Below are positions 35,763 through 44,009 of a stretch of 64,000 bases of DNA, one piece after another (position 1 is the stretch's first letter; every line of letters begins with the position of its first letter). The position numbers and the translations under genes were made by a program. The notes beneath the pieces are model-generated. The model was not told the DNA's origin. It was given only the letters and a program-made list of their open reading frames with translations, and made no database searches. This DNA comes from Pseudomonas reidholzensis (lineage in GTDB: Bacteria; Pseudomonadota; Gammaproteobacteria; Pseudomonadales; Pseudomonadaceae). The stretch is from assembly GCF_900536025.1 (NCBI RefSeq), contig NZ_UNOZ01000030.1:62001-126000 (forward strand), given 5' to 3'.

Positions 35763-35844
35763 GGCCTCATCGCGGGTAAACCCGCTCCTACAGGGTTTGC
35801 AGCGCTGCTGAACCTGTAGGAGCGGGTTTACCCGCGATGAGGCC
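35763..35844. repeat. Paired inverted REP element
   Basis: Arms GGCCTCATCGCGGGTAAACC... and its reverse complement, with a 20-bp spacer; same family as 29281-29364. Lies between the convergent 3' ends of the PLP enzyme and the DUF465 gene. Confidence 0.9.
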
Positions 35845-35863
35845 GGAACAGGTGATTGAAAGA

Positions 35864-36100
35864 TCAGGCCTTGGGCGGGTGGATAATCCGTTCGATCTTG
35901 TCCTTGATCAGCAAGCGTTCCTTGCGCAGCCGGTTGACGGCCTCGTCCGGCGTGGCATTGCCCTCGGCGGCCACCACCTGCTTGTCCTTGCCGTTGTATT
36001 CCTTGTGCAGCTTGTGCAGCGCCGGGTCCTTGTCGATCAGGGCCTGAAAGTCATCGGCGGTAATGTGCAAATCAGCGAGCAGATCATGCGGTACGGGCAT
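35864..36100 (-). CDS. YdcH/DUF465 family small protein
   Basis: 78-residue, highly charged protein predicted to form a helical hairpin; the pattern DKDPALHKLHKEYNG followed by VNRLRKERLLIKDKIERII is the YdcH/DUF465 signature. GAGGTGAAGAA precedes the ATG. Function unknown; probably cytoplasmic. Its 3' end is 19 bp from a REP element. Confidence 0.85.
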   Translation of the reverse strand: MPVPHDLLADLHITADDFQALIDKDPALHKLHKEYNGKDKQVVAAEGNATPDEAVNRLRKERLLIKDKIERIIHPPKA

Positions 36101-36400
36101 TTCTTCACCTCTGTTCAGGGGTTGGCGAAAGGCGTTGAACCTTGAGGATAGCCGCCTTTGCCCAAGTGAGGGAGTGAGCCGGGCACCGGAGCGCTGGCGT
36201 GCCCTGAAACCCCGGCGAACTTCAGCGCGCTGGCTGAATGGCGGCTGAATGAACTTGATTTAACCCCGCAACAGCGCCGTGCAATTGTTTGTTGGCGTCT
36301 TTTTCACAAAAAATTGAGGGTACACTTTCCACAATCCGGACCACTTCTCCAGGGGCCGACTCGGCCGCCTGGCCGATAATCAATCTCGATTGCGGACACC
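36101..36400. other. Upstream region of eptA
   Basis: 300 bp without a gene, between divergent starts of the DUF465 gene and eptA. It contains a ColR-like box (36292-36307) and presumably both promoters; nothing else was recognised. Confidence 0.55.
36292..36307 (+). promoter_or_regulatory. ColR-like response regulator box
   Basis: TTGGCGTCTTTTTCAC matches the ColR consensus described for P. putida (YYNASNNYTTTTTCAC) at all defined positions but one (G for A at position 4). It lies 93 nt before eptA, a lipid A/envelope modification gene typical of ColRS targets. Confidence 0.5.
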
Positions 36401-38038
36401 ATGCGCACACTCAAAATCCTGCGGACCGAATGGGTCACGTTGCTGGCCAGCCTGTACCTGTTGATTGGCTTCAACAGCCTGCTCTGGGAACACCTCGAGG
36501 CGGTTGTGCCGCCCGGTATGGTTGGCCTGTGGCTGATGCTGGCGTTCGCTGTGATGATGTTTTTCGCGTTCAACCTGCTGCTCACCCTGGTCGCCTTCCG
36601 CTATGTATTGAAACCGGTGTTGGTGCTGTTGTTCATGAGTGGTGCGGCAGTCGCTTACTTCATGAATCAATATGGCGTACTTATCGATGCTGGCATGTTT
36701 CGTAATGTCGCCGAAACCAACATCAGTGAAGTGCGTGATCTGCTCTCATTGAAGTTTGCCTTATACATCGTGTTGTTAGGGGTACTGCCCTCGGTGGTGC
36801 TGTACAAGGCGCCGATCGCCTACCGGCGCTGGCACCGCGAAGTGTTCGGCAAGCTGCTGGTCAGCGGCGCCTGTGCGCTCGCCATCGGCTCGGTGGCGCT
36901 GGTCAACTACCAGGGCCTGGCCTCGCTGTTTCGCAACCACCACGAACTGCGCCTGATGCTCACCCCGAGCAATGTCGTCGGCGCCTCGTTCGGTTATGTC
37001 AGTGAGCGCCTCGGCAGTGCCGCCAGGCCCTTCCAGCAGTACGGCGCGGATGCCCACCGGGATGCCGCCTGGCAGCACCATCAACGCAAATCGCTGACCG
37101 TGCTGGTGGTCGGCGAGAGCGCCCGGGCGGAAAACTTCGGGGTACTCGGCTATGCCCGCGATACCACCCCACGGCTGAGCAAGGAGCAGGGCCTGCTGGC
37201 GTTCGCCGATGTGCACTCGTGCGGCACTGAAACGGCGGTGTCGGTGCCGTGCATGTTCTCTGGCATGCCGCGCAAGGACTACGACGCCAGTGTCGCGCGC
37301 AATCGCGAGGGGCTGCTCGACATCCTCCAGCGCGCCGGCCTCAGCGTGCAGTGGCGGGACAACCAGTCAGGCTGCAAGGGCACCTGCGACCGGGTGCAGT
37401 TCGTCGATGTCAGCAACCTTCAGGACCCGGCCCTGTGCGCCGAGGGCGAGTGCCACGACGAGATTCTCTTGCAGGGCCTGGCGCAACTGCTCGACAGCCT
37501 CGACCAGGACACCGTGCTGGTCCTGCACCAGATGGGCAGCCACGGGCCGGACTACTACAAACGCTACCCCGCCGCGTACGAGCGCTTCACCCCGGTGTGC
37601 CGCAGCAATGCCCTCAACCAGTGCGACCAGCAGGCCATCGTCAACAGCTACGACAACACCCTGGGCTACACCGACCAGGTCCTGGCCTCGCTGATCGACC
37701 TGCTGCGCAGCCGCCAGGCCAAGGTCGACACGGCGATGCTGTACCTCTCCGACCACGGCGAATCGCTGGGTGAGTACAACCTGTTCCTGCACGGCACGCC
37801 GTACATGCTGGCGCCTGAGCAGCAGCGCCATGTGCCGATGCTGGCGTGGTTCTCCGACAGCTACCGCGAGGACTTCGGCCTCGACACCGAGTGCCTGGCC
37901 CGCCTGCGGGACGCGCCGCTCAGCCAGGACAACCTGTTCCACTCGATGCTCGGCCTGCTGCAGGTGCGCAGCGAGGTCTACCAACAGTCACTGGACCTGT
38001 TCGCCGGCTGCCGGCCATGGCTGGCGGCAGGCCGCTGA
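36401..38038 (+). CDS. eptA: Lipid A phosphoethanolamine transferase (EptA family)
   Basis: 545-residue inner-membrane enzyme that adds phosphoethanolamine to lipid A and lowers sensitivity to cationic peptides. Five N-terminal membrane segments (about residues 10-170), then a periplasmic alkaline-phosphatase-like sulfatase domain. LTVLVVGESARAENFGVLGY starts the domain with the zinc-binding Glu; the nucleophile is Thr278 in HSCGTETAVSVPCMFSGM, flanked by the disulfide pair Cys274/Cys284; other zinc ligands in VLHQMGSHGPDYYKRYP and LSDHGESLGE. Monocistronic by layout. A ColR-like box lies upstream. Confidence 0.92.
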   Translation: MRTLKILRTEWVTLLASLYLLIGFNSLLWEHLEAVVPPGMVGLWLMLAFAVMMFFAFNLLLTLVAFRYVLKPVLVLLFMSGAAVAYFMNQYGVLIDAGMFRNVAETNISEVRDLLSLKFALYIVLLGVLPSVVLYKAPIAYRRWHREVFGKLLVSGACALAIGSVALVNYQGLASLFRNHHELRLMLTPSNVVGASFGYVSERLGSAARPFQQYGADAHRDAAWQHHQRKSLTVLVVGESARAENFGVLGYARDTTPRLSKEQGLLAFADVHSCGTETAVSVPCMFSGMPRKDYDASVARNREGLLDILQRAGLSVQWRDNQSGCKGTCDRVQFVDVSNLQDPALCAEGECHDEILLQGLAQLLDSLDQDTVLVLHQMGSHGPDYYKRYPAAYERFTPVCRSNALNQCDQQAIVNSYDNTLGYTDQVLASLIDLLRSRQAKVDTAMLYLSDHGESLGEYNLFLHGTPYMLAPEQQRHVPMLAWFSDSYREDFGLDTECLARLRDAPLSQDNLFHSMLGLLQVRSEVYQQSLDLFAGCRPWLAAGR

Positions 38039-38128
38039 GGTGCGCCCGGGAAGGCGCGATGGTCGCCAGGTTTCGCGCGCAGAGCCCGCGCCGTATATAC
38101 TGCGCGCCAATGATTGTGGGAGAGCCTC

Positions 38129-39262
38129 GTGGCCATCGAAATACACTGGATCCGTGACGACCAGAGCCTGGCCGAACACTGCCGCAGCTGGCGCCAACTG
38201 CCGTTTGTAGCGCTCGACACCGAATTCATGCGGGTTGACACCTTCTATCCGAAAGCCGGCCTGCTGCAGGTCGGTGACGGGAAGAAGGCCTTCCTGATCG
38301 ACCCGCTGCTGATCGGCGACTGGCAGCCCGTCGCCGACCTGCTCGAAGACAGCGCCGTGGTCAAGGTCGTGCACGCCTGCAGCGAAGACCTCGAAGTGCT
38401 GCTGCGCCTGACCGGCAAACTGCCTCAGCCGCTGTTCGACACCCAGTTGGCCGCGGGCTACCTGAACATTGGCTTCTCCATGGGCTATTCGCGCCTGGTG
38501 CAGGACGTGCTCGGCCTCGACCTGCCCAAGGGCGAGACCCGCTCCGACTGGCTGCAGCGCCCGCTCTCGGAGACCCAGGTCAGCTACGCCGCCGAAGACG
38601 CCGTGCACCTCGCCGAGCTGTTCACCGCCCTGCGCCCGCGGCTGTCGGACGACAAGTACGCCTGGGTGCTGGAAGACGGCGCCGAGCTGGTCGCGCAGAT
38701 GCGCCGCGAAGTCGAACCCGAGACGCTTTACCGCGACGTCAAGCTGGGCTGGAAGCTGTCGCGCCAGCAACTCGCCGTGCTGCGCGAGCTGTGCGCCTGG
38801 CGTGAGCGCGAAGCGCGCAGCCGTGACGTGCCGCGCAACCGCGTGCTGCGTGAGCATTCGCTGTGGCCGATGGCCAAGACCCAGCCCGACAACCTGTCGG
38901 CGCTGGCCAAGATCGACGACATGCACCCGCGCACCATCCGCCAGGACGGCGAGTACCTGCTCAAGCTGATCAAGCAGGCCGCCAGCGTGCCGGCCGAGCA
39001 GTACCCGCAGGCGTTGCCGGAGCCCTTGCCGATCGAAGCCTCGGGCATCCTCAAGCGCCTGCGCACGGTCGGCCAGGCCGAAGGCGAGCGGCTGGGCATC
39101 GCCCCGGAACTGATGCTGCGCAAGAAGACCCTCGAAGCCCTGCTCAAGAGCGGCTACCCCAACGGTCCCTATCAACTGCCCGATTCGCTGCGCGGCTGGC
39201 GTCGCGAGCGTATGGGCCAGGCGCTGCTGGATGATCTGGCAGCCGCCGGAGAATCCGCATGA
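38129..39262 (+). CDS. rnd: Ribonuclease D
   Basis: 377-residue 3'-5' exoribonuclease for tRNA 3' maturation. DEDD nuclease domain: VALDTEFMRVDTFYPKAGLLQV (Asp30, Glu32), VVHACSEDLEVLL near residue 87, and YAAEDAVHLAELF near 155; the C-terminal HRDC domains follow (LAVLRELCAWREREARSRDVPRNRVL and on). The start is GTG 38129, 5 nt after GGGAGAG; TTG 38114 is the alternative. Overlaps ycgL by 4 nt (ATGA). Confidence 0.94.
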   Translation: MAIEIHWIRDDQSLAEHCRSWRQLPFVALDTEFMRVDTFYPKAGLLQVGDGKKAFLIDPLLIGDWQPVADLLEDSAVVKVVHACSEDLEVLLRLTGKLPQPLFDTQLAAGYLNIGFSMGYSRLVQDVLGLDLPKGETRSDWLQRPLSETQVSYAAEDAVHLAELFTALRPRLSDDKYAWVLEDGAELVAQMRREVEPETLYRDVKLGWKLSRQQLAVLRELCAWREREARSRDVPRNRVLREHSLWPMAKTQPDNLSALAKIDDMHPRTIRQDGEYLLKLIKQAASVPAEQYPQALPEPLPIEASGILKRLRTVGQAEGERLGIAPELMLRKKTLEALLKSGYPNGPYQLPDSLRGWRRERMGQALLDDLAAAGESA

Positions 39263-39552
39263 AACGTATCTGTTCGATCTACAAGAGCCCCCGCAAGGAC
39301 GGCATGTACCTCTACGTGCTCAAGGCCGATGCCCTGGAGCGCGTACCCGCGGCGCTGCTGCCAGCCTTCGGCACGCCGATGCACGCCTTTGACCTGGTGC
39401 TGTCGCCCGAGCGCAAGCTGGCCCGTGAAGACATCACCAAGGTCCTGGAGAACCTCGACAGCCAGGGTTACCACCTGCAGATGCCGCCCGCCGAAGACGA
39501 GTACATCGAGCACCTGCCTGAAGAGCTGCTGCGTCGCAACGACCCGGTCTGA
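39259..39552 (+). CDS. ycgL: YcgL domain protein
   Basis: 97-residue YcgL-family protein (KRICSIYKSPRKDGMYLYVLKADALERVP and EDITKVLENLDSQGYHLQMPP are diagnostic). Translationally coupled to rnd, the standard order in pseudomonads. Molecular function not established; the association with rnd suggests RNA metabolism. Confidence 0.9.
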   Translation: MKRICSIYKSPRKDGMYLYVLKADALERVPAALLPAFGTPMHAFDLVLSPERKLAREDITKVLENLDSQGYHLQMPPAEDEYIEHLPEELLRRNDPV

Positions 39553-39579
39553 GCCCGCGCATCACCCCTCTACCGCCAA

Positions 39580-39609
39580 GCGGCCCGCCAGTCGGGCCGC
39601 CTTTGTTTT
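39580..39609 (+). terminator. Rho-independent terminator after rnd-ycgL
   Basis: Perfect 8-bp stem GCGGCCCG / CGGGCCGC with a 5-nt loop, followed by CTTTGTTTT. It overlaps the leader of the next gene, so some read-through or a promoter in between is possible. Confidence 0.8.
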
Positions 39610-39629
39610 CTGCCAAGGTTGTCTTTTCG

Positions 39630-40562
39630 ATGCGCGTACTGATCGCTGAACAGGACCATGCCACTTACGCTGGCCTGCTGGCTGACAGGGCTCCCGACCT
39701 GGAGGTCCTGACCAGCGGTGACTCTGCCAAGTTGGCCCGCCTGGCCCCGCAGTGCACGGTGTGGCTGGGCCAGCCCGACCTGCTCGCCACCTTGCTGCGC
39801 CAGGGCCACAAGCCGGACTGGATGCAGTCGACCTGGGCCGGCATCACGCCGTTGCTCGCCGAGGGTTTGCCGCGTGATTATCGCCTGACCCGCGCGGTCG
39901 GCATCTTTGGCCAGGTGATGGCCGAATACATGCTGACTTACATGCTCGGCCATGAGCGCGAGGTGCTCTCGCGGCTGGTCAGCCAGGTCGAGCGGCGCTG
40001 GGATGACCGCCCGGGGCGGAGCCTCGAAGGGCGCCAGGTCCTGATCGTCGGGACCGGCGATATCGGCCAGCGGGTGGCCGAGTTTCTGCTGCCGTTCGGG
40101 GTGACCCTGCGCGGCGTTGCCAGCAGCCCTCGCGAGCAGGCACCGTTTGTCGAGGTCGCAGGCCTGGACCAGCTGCCGCGGATGGTCGAGGCGGCGGACT
40201 ATGTGCTCAATCTGCTGCCGGATACCCCGGCGACGCACGACCTGTATGACGCGGCGCTGTTCCAGCGCTTCAAGCCCAGTGCGTTGTTCGTCAACGCCGG
40301 GCGGGGTGTGGCGGTGGTCGATGCGGACCTGGTCGAAGCCTTGAAGCAGGGCCACCTGGCCGGTGCGGTGATCGATGTCTGCCGGCAGGAGCCTTTGCCG
40401 GCGCGGCATCCGTTCTGGACCGCCTGGGGGCTGCTGCTGACCGGGCACAGCTCGGCGCCGACCTCACCGACGGCGATGGTGCGCTTGTTTGTCGAGAATG
40501 TGCGGGCGTATGCGGCGGGGCAGGCGTTGCGTGGGGACGTGGATTTCCAGCGGGGTTATTGA
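39630..40562 (+). CDS. D-2-hydroxyacid dehydrogenase (GhrA-like)
   Basis: 310-residue NAD(P)-dependent dehydrogenase. Nucleotide motif LIVGTGDIGQRVAEFLLPFG near residue 138; catalytic Arg in NAGRGVAVVDADLVEAL, Glu in CRQEPLPARHPFW, His in TGHSSAPTSP. The pattern fits glyoxylate/hydroxypyruvate reductase A-like proteins. The ATG at 39630 (AAGGTT upstream) is used; an in-frame ATG at 39603 lies in the terminator tail. It differs clearly from the family member at 13730-14641. Confidence 0.85.
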   Translation: MRVLIAEQDHATYAGLLADRAPDLEVLTSGDSAKLARLAPQCTVWLGQPDLLATLLRQGHKPDWMQSTWAGITPLLAEGLPRDYRLTRAVGIFGQVMAEYMLTYMLGHEREVLSRLVSQVERRWDDRPGRSLEGRQVLIVGTGDIGQRVAEFLLPFGVTLRGVASSPREQAPFVEVAGLDQLPRMVEAADYVLNLLPDTPATHDLYDAALFQRFKPSALFVNAGRGVAVVDADLVEALKQGHLAGAVIDVCRQEPLPARHPFWTAWGLLLTGHSSAPTSPTAMVRLFVENVRAYAAGQALRGDVDFQRGY

Positions 40563-40573
40563 TAGCCAGCCCC

Positions 40574-40695
40574 GGCCTCTTCGCGGGTAAACCCGCTCCC
40601 ACAGGGGCAGTGGTGAACCCTGCAGGAACCGGTAAACCCAATCTTGCAGGGACAGTGGTGAACCTTGTGGGAGCGGGTTTACCCGCGAAGAGGCC
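40574..40695. repeat. Inverted REP element with degenerate central unit
   Basis: Outer arms GGCCTCTTCGCGGGTAAACC... (40574 on) and the reverse complement ending at 40695 enclose a longer spacer in which GCAGTGGTGAACC-like sequence is repeated and a decayed GGTAAACCCA unit appears. Between convergent 3' ends of the hydroxyacid dehydrogenase and nitroreductase genes. Confidence 0.85.
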
Positions 40696-40714
40696 AGGGC
40701 TGCCAGCCACTGTA

Positions 40715-41308
40715 TTACAGGCTGAAATCACCCTCAGCCACCAGCGTGCTCAACGGCTGACGCGGGCTTGGCACTTCACGCGCCTGCAGCCCTTCGGCCA
40801 AGGTCGCCTTGTCACCCAGCTTGCCGATCGCAACCATGGCATGCAGGACATAGCCCTCAGGGATCTTCAGCTCTTTACGCGCCAGTTCCTGGTCGAACCC
40901 GGCCATGCCGTGGGTGTGCCAGCCGCTGAGGCTCGCCTGCAGCGCCAGATGGCCCCAGGCCGAACCGGTGTCGAAGGTGTGCCACAGGGCCGGGGTCTCT
41001 TCACTGGCGCCTGGCGCGGTGAAGGTGGTCTTGGAAATCACCAGCACCAGCGCCGACGCGTGTTGCGCCCAGCTGCGGTTGAACGGCACCAGCAGCTCCA
41101 GGTAGCGTTCCCAGCTCGGCGTGTCGCGGCGCGCAAACAGGAAGCGCCACGGCTGCGAGTTGTAGGCCGACGGCGCCCAGCGCGCGGCCTCGAAGAAGCT
41201 CAGCAGGGTCTCTTCGCTGATCGGCTCGGGGCTGAACGCCCGCGGCGACCAGCGGTTGATGAACTGCTCGTTGATGGCGTACTCGGCAATGCGTGGGTTG
41301 GCGCTCAT
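40715..41308 (-). CDS. Nitroreductase-family protein
   Basis: 197-residue FMN-dependent nitroreductase-fold protein of the RutE/malonic semialdehyde reductase-like branch. Visible: FMN-binding RWSPRAFSPEPISEETLLSFFEAARWAPSAYNSQPWRFL at residues 19-57 and LALQASLSGWHTHGMAGFD near 135. Cytoplasmic; physiological substrate not deducible. Stands alone on the minus strand. Confidence 0.87.
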   Translation of the reverse strand: MSANPRIAEYAINEQFINRWSPRAFSPEPISEETLLSFFEAARWAPSAYNSQPWRFLFARRDTPSWERYLELLVPFNRSWAQHASALVLVISKTTFTAPGASEETPALWHTFDTGSAWGHLALQASLSGWHTHGMAGFDQELARKELKIPEGYVLHAMVAIGKLGDKATLAEGLQAREVPSPRQPLSTLVAEGDFSL

Positions 41309-41478
41309 GGCTGATCCTGCAGAGAGTGGGGTAAACCCCGCACGCTACTGCGTCTGGGCGGTACTGACAAGCGGTCTGGCTTTGCCGAATGCCAGGCTCT
41401 AGACTGGCGCCGCCGCGCTCCATGGGCAACCCTGGTGGCGCGCGCCTACGATAAAGAATATCTGCAGGAAACCGTGTG

Positions 41479-41928
41479 ATGATGGCTGACAACGCGCCCT
41501 TCTGGCGGCGCAAGACCCTCGACCAGCTCAGCGCGCAAGAGTGGGAATCGCTCTGCGACGGCTGTGGCATGTGCTGCCTGCAAAAGCTCGAGGACGAAGA
41601 CGACAACAGCGTCTACTACACGCGCATCGCCTGTAAGTTGCTCGACCTCGACAGCTGCCAGTGCAGCGATTACCCGAACCGTTTCAAGCACGTGCCGGAC
41701 TGCATCCAGCTCACCCCGGGCAAGGCTGACCAGTTCAAGTGGCTGCCGCCGACCTGTGGCTACCGCCTGGTCAGCGAGGGCAAGGACCTGCCGGCCTGGC
41801 ACCACCTGGTCTGCGGCGATCGCCAGCAGGTCCATGAGCAGCGTATTTCCCAGTCCGGGCGCATGCTCAGCGAAGACGCCGTGGACGAAGACGACTGGGA
41901 AGACCACCTGATTTTCCGCGCCGGCTGA
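41479..41928 (+). CDS. ycgN: YcgN-family cysteine-cluster protein (UPF0260)
   Basis: 149-residue protein with the conserved cysteine pattern of the YcgN/CxxCxxCC family: CDGCGMCCLQKLEDED near residue 26, CKLLDLDSCQCSDYPNR near 50, PDCIQLTP, PTCGYRL and LVCGDR. Likely binds a metal or iron-sulfur cluster; function not established. AGGA lies 9 nt before ATG 41479; three adjacent start codons make the exact start uncertain by one residue either way. Confidence 0.9.
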   Translation: MMADNAPFWRRKTLDQLSAQEWESLCDGCGMCCLQKLEDEDDNSVYYTRIACKLLDLDSCQCSDYPNRFKHVPDCIQLTPGKADQFKWLPPTCGYRLVSEGKDLPAWHHLVCGDRQQVHEQRISQSGRMLSEDAVDEDDWEDHLIFRAG

Positions 41929-41967
41929 TCCCCCGGCCTTTCGCCTCTGCTGAACAAGGAGTTTTGT

Positions 41968-43176
41968 ATGCGTCGCCCGCTGCTGTTGGCCCTCGCGCTG
42001 GCATTGTGCTCGCCGGCCTGGGCCAAGAAGGTCGATCTGGATTACCAGGTGCGCCTGCTGCCCGGCAGCGGCCAGGCCGAGGTGCGCCTGACCCTCGCCG
42101 AGGGCAGCGCGGTGCGCAGCCTTGACTTCGACCTGGGCAAGCAGGGCGCCTACAGCGCATTCCAGGCCGATGGCCAGTGGCAGCTGCAAGGCGAGCGCGG
42201 GGTCTGGCGGCCAGCACCGGGCAAGACCAGCCTCAGTTACCGTGTGCAGCTCGACCAGAAGCCGCACAGCGGTGCCTACGAAAGCCGCATCACGCCGCAG
42301 TGGGCGGTGTTTCGCGGCGATCAGCTGGTGCCACCGGCACGCCTCGACCAGCAGGACGGCACCGAACTGGTGGCGCGCCTGGCGTTTGATCTGCCGGCGG
42401 GCTGGAAGAGCGTGGAAACGCCCTGGCCGCGCATTGGCAAGCAGAAGTTTCGCATCGATAACGTCTCGCGGTTGTTCGACCGGCCGACCGGCTGGATGCT
42501 CGCCGGCAACCTCGGCAGCCGCCGCGCGCGCCTGGGCGAGACCGAGGTGACCGTGGTCGCGCCGCAAGGGCAGGGCATGCGGCGCATGGACACGCTGACC
42601 TTGCTGACCTTTGTCTGGCCGCAACTGCAGGCAGTGTTCCCGCGCAATCCGCCCAAGCTGCTGCTGGTCGGCGCGCGTGACGAGATGTGGCGCGGGGTGC
42701 TGGCGGGGCGCAATTCGCTGTTCCTGCACAGTAACCGGCCACTGATCGGCGAGAGCGGCAACAGCCCGTTGCTGCGCGAGCTGGTGCAGTTGTTTGCCCA
42801 GGTCAATGACCGCGATGGCAGCGACTGGGTTGGTGAGAGCCTGACCGACTATTACGCCACCGAATTGCTGCGCCGTGCGGGTGGCCTGAGTGATGACCGC
42901 TATGAAGCCTGGCAAGCGCGCTTGCACAAGCAGGGCGACAAGGTCACCCGGCTGCGGGGGAACCAGGCTGATCCGCGGCAGGTGGCGCGCGGTGTGCTGT
43001 TATTGCAGTCGCTCGATCGGGAGATCCGCCTGCACACCCAGAACAAGCGCTCGCTGGATGATGTGGCGCGCGGCCTGATGCGCTTGCCGAGCGTCAATAC
43101 CGACGAATTCATCAAGATCAGCGAGAGCGTGCTGGGCCGCGAGTCCGAAGTGCTGCAGAGCAAACTGCTGCGCTAG
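41968..43176 (+). CDS. Secreted M1/M61-like protein lacking the HExxH zinc motif
   Basis: 402 residues with a signal peptide (MRRPLLLALALALCSPAWA, cleavage near residue 19). The N-terminal half is beta-rich (about 20-205); the second half has a gluzincin-like layout in which the expected HExxH is RELVQ (residues 270-274) and the downstream Glu segment is DWVGESLTDYYATELL (residues 286-301). Zinc ligands His, His are therefore missing while the Glu positions remain. I infer a periplasmic, probably non-catalytic relative of M61/M1 aminopeptidases; this is based on pattern only. Follows ycgN by 39 nt and may be co-transcribed. Confidence 0.6.
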   Translation: MRRPLLLALALALCSPAWAKKVDLDYQVRLLPGSGQAEVRLTLAEGSAVRSLDFDLGKQGAYSAFQADGQWQLQGERGVWRPAPGKTSLSYRVQLDQKPHSGAYESRITPQWAVFRGDQLVPPARLDQQDGTELVARLAFDLPAGWKSVETPWPRIGKQKFRIDNVSRLFDRPTGWMLAGNLGSRRARLGETEVTVVAPQGQGMRRMDTLTLLTFVWPQLQAVFPRNPPKLLLVGARDEMWRGVLAGRNSLFLHSNRPLIGESGNSPLLRELVQLFAQVNDRDGSDWVGESLTDYYATELLRRAGGLSDDRYEAWQARLHKQGDKVTRLRGNQADPRQVARGVLLLQSLDREIRLHTQNKRSLDDVARGLMRLPSVNTDEFIKISESVLGRESEVLQSKLLR

Positions 43177-43186
43177 TACTATTTTT

Positions 43187-43207
43187 GGGGCCGCTGCGCG
43201 GCCCTTT
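43187..43207 (+). terminator. GC-rich hairpin after the secreted protein gene
   Basis: GGGCCGC-TGC-GCGGCCC followed by TTTC just after the stop codon at 43176; short T tract, so moderate confidence. Confidence 0.5.
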
Positions 43208-43215
43208 CGCGACAC

Positions 43216-43264
43216 AAGGCCGCTCCCACAGACACGGCGCCGCCGCCCCTGTGGGAGCGGCCTT
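43216..43264. repeat. Inverted repeat, GCCGCTCCCACAG type
   Basis: Arms AAGGCCGCTCCCACAG (43216-43231) and CTGTGGGAGCGGCCTT (43249-43264), nested between two opposite terminator-like hairpins (43187-43207 and 43289-43310). A REP-like element distinct from the GCGGGTAAACCC type, again between convergent genes. Confidence 0.8.
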
Positions 43265-43288
43265 GCCGGGGCGCCGGACCGGTCGGAA

Positions 43289-43310
43289 AGGGCTGCAAAG
43301 CAGCCCCAAA
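43289..43310 (-). terminator. Hairpin after the DUF2892-like gene
   Basis: On the minus strand: GGGCTGC-TTT-GCAGCCC followed by TTTCC, 9 nt past the stop at 43319. Confidence 0.5.
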
Positions 43311-43318
43311 GGGGCAAC

Positions 43319-43669
43319 TCAAACCTTCGGCTTGCCGCCCAGCAGATCATTCCCCAGCACCGTCACCCCGCGCGTCGCCGCTTCAGCGCTCGCCCTGAGC
43401 ACCTCCAGCTCCGCCGCACTGCGCTGGATATCACCGCGCAAACGCTGAAACTCCTGGCGGTGGCGCAACCACCAGGCCTTGGTCGAGCAATGGCCGCTGA
43501 AGCCCCGGGCCAGCGCGAGGCCGCCTACCGCCACCTGCAGCAAGCCGATCAGGCCGCCATGGCGCAGCCCCTTGCTGAGCATCAAGGCACCGCCGGCCAG
43601 CGAGCTGGCCCGCTCAAGTCCATGAACGTTGTGCTCCTTGGCCAGTAAGGAAGAATGAGTGTCGAGCAT
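43319..43669 (-). CDS. Small membrane protein with YgaP/DUF2892-like segment
   Basis: 116 residues. NVHGLERASSLAGGALMLSKGLRHGGLIGLLQVAVGGLALARGFSGHCSTKAWW (residues 14-67) resembles the two-helix DUF2892/YgaP transmembrane domain with its terminal GHC; the C-terminal 45 residues are charged and probably helical. GGAG precedes the ATG. Function unknown. Confidence 0.7.
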   Translation of the reverse strand: MLDTHSSLLAKEHNVHGLERASSLAGGALMLSKGLRHGGLIGLLQVAVGGLALARGFSGHCSTKAWWLRHRQEFQRLRGDIQRSAAELEVLRASAEAATRGVTVLGNDLLGGKPKV

Positions 43670-44009
43670 GGCAAGGTCTCCGTGGGAAGTGTAAGCAGCT
43701 GACCCTGGAGCACCTGCGGGCGTTCAGTCGATGTGCCAGGCGGCGTACCCCGCAGGCATCGCAGATTTCCAGGCGCATGTCTTGTCTGGAGCGATTCATG
43801 TCGTGTTTGGCAATGCAGCCTTCAGCGTGTTTAATCACACCCCTACGCGACGTCGGCAGATTTCTAAAATACCCTCTGCAGCCCAATGAATACGGGGTCT
43901 ACAGAGTTTGTGCCGTTCATCGAAATAGCTGTAGACACATTGTCTAACAGTACCCTATAGTCATTATACAAATAGTAGACATAGCGCTATGACAACAAAG
44001 AAGGCCGCC
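43670..44009. other. Intergenic region upstream of the second GntR gene
   Basis: 340 bp between divergent starts. The left 260 bp show no gene I can support. The right end is AT-richer and carries TAGACA/TGTCTA repeats (43932-43981) and the palindrome ATAGCGCTAT (43981-43990). Confidence 0.55.
43932..43990. promoter_or_regulatory. Putative GntR operator region
   Basis: Inverted repeat TAGACA-CAT-TGTCTA at 43932-43946, another TAGACA at 43976-43981, and the perfect palindrome ATAGCGCTAT at 43981-43990, 20-78 nt before the regulator start. Fits autoregulation by the FCD-type regulator encoded next. Confidence 0.5.

Noticed and set aside
40574..40695. CRISPR-like repeat
   Set aside because: Only inverted REP arms and a decayed unit; no regularly spaced direct repeats or unique spacers.
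43614..43886. 90-codon minus-strand frame upstream of the DUF2892-like gene
   Set aside because: Overlaps the start of a better supported gene in another frame and has no family resemblance.
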